A DNA stretch of 34,917 nt, taken from assembly GCA_934371915.1 (NCBI GenBank), contig CAKROE010000019.1, positions 1 to 34,917 on the forward strand, written 5' to 3'. Numbering within the stretch: position 1 is the first letter of the stretch; each line of letters opens with the position of its first letter. This document shows positions 32,801 through 34,917 of this stretch, piece by piece. A program made the translations under genes and the position numbers. The DNA is from an uncultured Blautia sp. (GTDB lineage: Bacteria > Bacillota > Clostridia > Lachnospirales > Lachnospiraceae). Below the pieces are notes generated by a model, which saw nothing but the letters and a program-made list of their open reading frames with translations, was not told the DNA's origin and did not search any database.

Positions 32801-34917
32801 CTGACGAAATGCATGGATTTGAAGAGATTATCAAATACATCAATAGCGAAAACCAGTACCGTAAGCTGGAAAATAATAATTCAGAACAGACGAATCTGGA
32901 TGATGGAAGCGATACTTCTACACAGAAAATAGAGCCTCTTGGAAATGAAATCTCACAGGCAAGGGCAATTGAATACATCATTAATTACAAATATCAGAGA
33001 AGTACCCTGGTAAAAGAAAACCTCAAAGTACTGGAAATTATGCCATATACGGGAAATGAGATGCTGGATAAAGAAAATGTGAAGAAATGGGTGGCTGGTT
33101 CAGACCGTAAGATCAAAAGTGTAACGGCCTGCTGCAGTGAGACTGCAAAGGAGGATGATAAAGCTGAGAATATGATCGACGGAGATCCAAACACGAGATG
33201 GCATACTTTGTGGAACAATGAAGATGGTCACAACAAAAATAATCCGCCGTATTTTACGGTAACTTTTGACGGGGCTCAGGATATCCGGGGATTCTTTTAT
33301 CAGAACCGTACATATCAGGGAAATGGCAGCCAGAATGGTGTTCCTGTGGAGTACAAAGCTGAGTTATACTCAGATGTGAACGGACAGAAGCTGATTGATA
33401 CGGTAACCGGATTAACGAAGATTACAACAGATAATCAGGGTAAAGTGACTGCGCTACAGTTCGGAAAGACGATCAGATCAGTACAGAGTATGAAAATCAC
33501 ATTTCTGGGAACGCTGGACAGTAATGGAGGAAACGGAAATGATGCCAAGTATGGTTCCTGTTCAGAATTCGGAGTCATTTATGCAGACAGTGGAACAGAT
33601 GTAAATATCGGAGCAACAATTACTCCTATGACAGCAGCAGAATTTGTCGGACATATTGATGATATCGGCTCGGAATACGATATGGTGTTCATCGGCGATC
33701 AGAAAAAAAATGCAAACAGCCTGATTACGGGAAGTGGAGAGTACAGATATGCTCATGTAGGTGATTCAAAAAGTATTATTGCAAATAACAATCTTGCGAA
33801 AATGCTGGGTCAGCTTGATACAGATTATGCGCAGGGTCCATGGTCCGATGGGAAACTCCGGTACGCACCGCTCAGTACATACAATGAAGATGGATCTGGA
33901 TATTTCCGCGGATCCGGAAATGATATAACAAAGCAGCAGTACAATTCACTGATGGATTTTGTAAAGAGTGGTTATCCGGTGGTGCTGGCATCCGGACTTG
34001 TAGATGGTGATAAGCCGAATGCAAAGGAAGTAGATTCTGCTTCGTATTATTACCAGTTCATAAAGGACGCACTGAAATATGAAAATGTAGCTACGAATAA
34101 AGAACTGGAAAGCGGAGCAAAAGATCTCAGCTTCTTTATGAATCTGGCAAAGCCGGTAATCAAATTTGATGAGAACGGAGGCAAACCGAAGGAACCGCAG
34201 CGGCTGGGAACTGCCGGCACATTCAAGACACCTGTGGATCTCAGTGATACAGGATATATTGACGGGGAGCTGAAATATACTTTTACGGTAGAAAATGATT
34301 CTGATGCAGCCCCGGCAACGACAACTTATGACTGTAAACTTTACCTGGATCTGAACTTTGACGGTAATCTTTCAAAGAAAGAATCGCAGGACAAATATAT
34401 GGTCGTGCAGGATGAAGACGGAAATGTCCTTTCACAGAAAGATTATGGTAGCGGAGATATGCGTTATGAACTGAAGCTTGGAAAGAAATATACCGTTACC
34501 AGAAAAATTCCGTCAGATTACTATAAGCTGATTACCTGGAAACTGGAACTGACAAGCAACCGTAACACCTATATCCATACTTCTGAGATTGGCTATGCAA
34601 AACAGCAGAAACCGGATGGGGTTGCGAAACAGACGATCAATGTTCTGCAGCTTGTTCCACAGGATAATTCAGTAAATCGTTCAAATCCATGTACATGGAC
34701 ACTTGCGGATAGCAGCGCTTTTAAGAATCTGATAGCCGGAGTGCAGGACTTCAATATCAATGTAATTTCCAGAAATGTTACAGACATTAATAATGGAAAT
34801 GTTCTGGATAAAAACGGACAGAAAACAACCTTTGCAAATCTGCTGGATGATCAGCAGATGCTGATCATAGGATTCCAGGATGTGTATCAGGATATTTCCA
34901 TAGATGCGGTGCAGGAG
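29875..34917 (+). CDS. Giant secreted protein with discoidin-like domain, 3' end beyond the window
   Basis: The frame stays open for 1681 codons to the last base, so the protein is longer than this. Residues 1-35 are a signal peptide (KKLFISGTAVAAAGALGVG, cleavage after VQA), not a prepilin leader. Acidic Ser/Asp/Glu-rich linkers lie at about 345-510 and 755-880. Residues about 1075-1240 resemble an F5/8 type C (discoidin) carbohydrate-binding fold (ENMIDGDPNTRWHTLW to SCSEFGVIYAD). FRILELV near 56 and LKVLEIMPY near 1050 look like a repeated motif reminiscent of DUF5057-type surface proteins, but I am unsure of that family. The ribosome site is AGGAGGCAAT. It follows the minor pilins by 76 bases and may be carried at or act with the pilus tip. 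Inference only. Confidence 0.88.
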   Translation, partial: MKFKHKKLFISGTAVAAAGALGVGALLQSVLSVQASSEMMPGIETIVSENTEDDPFRILELVDSSENAEIGYYISGQEPSLKLYQYQYTDADGNTQTVHFSTIKDALSKLPEKYRTEFVMNVRLDDSGQIDESISTGIKKIRDAAGNDTSQYPLSLSDYQEKYFLSDGDDASDWTKVDLTDFDGNSRTDTVTVNGSYVENTAGTGDYTKGDQEYYPIRNDVDADKQQTEKFRENIQSFEESTGSNARGAYYLEFEKVPNTKINNALADENDKGQKSLLPEYDYANGRYGYYQNVYTTLTKEITEQINNNDYQFPGEKPDEVDEGKAVLVRDIPKEAVETTSTVSDNSGFDGENGQAATDTENFGTESSGTEDSNSADFSTGTDAFESEESASSDSSENTVSDSGSDSSDDITFDNSYANDESSGFSSDESGVDTQSFDGQPEFVQQSYVRTVEMSDADAFSDSDAFSDSESEISNDGSSSVDIQSDSGEEWNEYSGATADDDVSGQDAAGTDSNAEAVFQTILGEFVNEKEAGSQADPYVYVGENIDQYPNYKYTMIGDLAYIEKNVIDLAQNPNVDLKEGSIALDNDEYWYYQEVNGKLTRSEISIVTGRSAVPYNEIQKISSELSYNYYYRVSKVYFCCELNAAEGEDALSYSYFGWYYPNYPDNQDVYLPVSDGEEATHYISEANYSLTPGTGNYDFTPGGDAAASVQVNSFYYQGGYTNNDWFKKYVFHLNPKADADSADGEFENFGIEVDTKLASDGTTTAYAPAVTGDSPPGNDTAANSAQDEEQAVVLESEDTFGDDTTEQTDVSEEVLESGDTEDGAGEDETDIDVEHNADESENIDAEDIAVEDGDTQEDEEDADVQAQDDGVSVSDSFADTLDNYDLIYVNGTLSSDVAAAIAATSIPCIVNGSRVNETAFTDAFSKFVRNETEDADGHYVNMYMYFFKNTFAGTEGDYNLVNTSFHKNFNRDSASDEMHGFEEIIKYINSENQYRKLENNNSEQTNLDDGSDTSTQKIEPLGNEISQARAIEYIINYKYQRSTLVKENLKVLEIMPYTGNEMLDKENVKKWVAGSDRKIKSVTACCSETAKEDDKAENMIDGDPNTRWHTLWNNEDGHNKNNPPYFTVTFDGAQDIRGFFYQNRTYQGNGSQNGVPVEYKAELYSDVNGQKLIDTVTGLTKITTDNQGKVTALQFGKTIRSVQSMKITFLGTLDSNGGNGNDAKYGSCSEFGVIYADSGTDVNIGATITPMTAAEFVGHIDDIGSEYDMVFIGDQKKNANSLITGSGEYRYAHVGDSKSIIANNNLAKMLGQLDTDYAQGPWSDGKLRYAPLSTYNEDGSGYFRGSGNDITKQQYNSLMDFVKSGYPVVLASGLVDGDKPNAKEVDSASYYYQFIKDALKYENVATNKELESGAKDLSFFMNLAKPVIKFDENGGKPKEPQRLGTAGTFKTPVDLSDTGYIDGELKYTFTVENDSDAAPATTTYDCKLYLDLNFDGNLSKKESQDKYMVVQDEDGNVLSQKDYGSGDMRYELKLGKKYTVTRKIPSDYYKLITWKLELTSNRNTYIHTSEIGYAKQQKPDGVAKQTINVLQLVPQDNSVNRSNPCTWTLADSSAFKNLIAGVQDFNINVISRNVTDINNGNVLDKNGQKTTFANLLDDQQMLIIGFQDVYQDISIDAVQE

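Overview
This looks like a chromosomal segment of a gut anaerobe of the Firmicutes, most likely a Lachnospiraceae member close to Blautia or Roseburia. That placement is an inference. It rests on strong AGGAGG-type ribosome sites, the codon style, a propanediol microcompartment next to an L-fucose isomerase, and a secretin-less type IV pilus operon. I see no tRNA, rRNA, transposase, integrase, phage gene or CRISPR array.

Region 1 (1-8997) is the distal part of a bacterial microcompartment (BMC) operon read left to right. It holds the end of a CoA-acylating aldehyde dehydrogenase (pduP type), a zinc alcohol dehydrogenase with an encapsulation-type N-terminus, four hexameric shell proteins, the phosphotransacylase pduL, the pentameric vertex protein, the cobalamin reductase pduS, the Fe-S trimeric shell protein pduT, a DeoR-type repressor, an iron alcohol dehydrogenase (pduQ type) and the cobalamin adenosyltransferase pduO. 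A UUCG-loop terminator closes it. Together these would oxidise propionaldehyde to propionyl-CoA and propionyl-phosphate, reduce it to propanol, and regenerate adenosylcobalamin. The signature diol dehydratase is not in the window. Region 2 (9038-11960) has a leftward AraC-type regulator divergent from L-fucose isomerase (fucI). This links the compartment to fucose, whose breakdown gives lactaldehyde and then 1,2-propanediol.

Region 3 (12034-13405) is a single gene for a membrane-anchored surface protein with two SH3-like domains and a Thr/Pro/Ala-rich stalk. It has its own promoter and terminator. Region 4 (13450-14363) is a non-coding tandem array: thirteen units with an exact 53-bp period, preceded by about four decayed units with nearly the same period.

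Region 5 (14503 to the end) is a type IV pilus operon: pilB, pilT, pilC, major pilin, prepilin peptidase, a pilM-pilN fusion, pilO, then four minor pseudopilins. Three of these are unusually large (543, 725 and 799 residues). The operon is followed by a secreted protein of at least 1681 residues with a discoidin-like domain, which runs off the window. Two ATPases imply extension and retraction. The large minor pilins and the giant protein probably form a tip or adhesin assembly.

The features most worth following are the 53-bp array, the oversized modular pilin tip set with its giant partner, and several inverted repeats at regulatory positions (upstream of fucI, upstream of pilB, between pduL and the vertex gene, and around the pilin gene).
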